Positions 63,959-64,000 of a DNA stretch of 64,000 nucleotides are shown in pieces; positions within the stretch are counted from its first letter, which is position 1, and every line of letters begins with the position of its first letter. The translations under genes were made by a program, and so were the position numbers. Origin of the DNA: Typha latifolia. Lineage: Eukaryota; Streptophyta; Magnoliopsida; Poales; Typhaceae. The notes below the pieces were generated by a model. The model saw only the letters and a program-made list of their open reading frames with translations. It did no database searches and had not been told where the DNA came from. Location of the stretch: assembly GCA_019914945.1 (NCBI GenBank), contig CM034100.1, forward strand, positions 4,229,209 through 4,293,208, written 5' to 3'.

Positions 63959-64000
63959 CTGAAAGGAAAACAACGAATATCGGAAGAATAAGTGAAGATA

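Overview
The window is plant nuclear DNA. It is AT-rich, its genes carry many introns, and every complete gene matches a land-plant family. The proteins resemble rice homologues most closely (EL1/HD16-type casein kinase, CH-domain kinesin-14, REV-type HD-ZIP III). The low GC content and roomy introns look unlike a grass, so a non-grass monocot is my best inference; I cannot name the species. Genes were assembled by hand from GT-AG boundaries, reading-frame continuity and family motifs.

Eight protein-coding loci are present. From left to right they are: (1) ribosomal protein eS24, minus strand, 3' exon(s) beyond the left edge; (2) a two-B3-domain (REM-like) transcription factor, plus, 5077-8569; (3) a full-size ABCG/PDR transporter of the ABCG36/PEN3 type, plus, 12732-21867, 23 exons, intact; (4) a CH-domain kinesin-14 (KCH), minus, 34357-24332, 21 exons; (5) an EL1/HD16-like casein kinase I, minus, 43849-38132, 16 exons; (6) a single-exon DUF761 protein, minus, 49751-49074; (7) an acidic single-pass membrane protein, plus, 57036-58652; (8) the C-terminal half of an HD-ZIP III factor, minus, running off the right edge. 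ABCG and kinesin are convergent, as are the acidic protein and HD-ZIP III. No operon-like logic is expected or seen. This is ordinary euchromatin with one gene-poor stretch (about 43.9-56.5 kb).

The accessory layer holds the less ordinary material. The kinesin motor domain is interrupted by what looks like a U12-type AT-AC intron (28199-28396), with near-consensus donor, branch point and terminal AC. The HD-ZIP III gene carries a solo LTR (61479-62305) with TG..CA ends and a perfect 5-bp target duplication. Its U3 part holds an array of TTCGAA palindromes just upstream of a TATA-like box, and a second locus at 54.0-54.2 kb has a similar layout in the opposite orientation. A 489-bp hAT-like MITE with 8-bp target duplications lies at 55704-56192. 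A 296-bp segment rich in GGCAC/GTGCC hairpins is directly duplicated inside a kinase intron. Two old, LTR-like repeat copies bracket the first three exons of the B3 gene. I found no tRNA, rRNA, CRISPR or organellar insert, and no novel multi-gene system.
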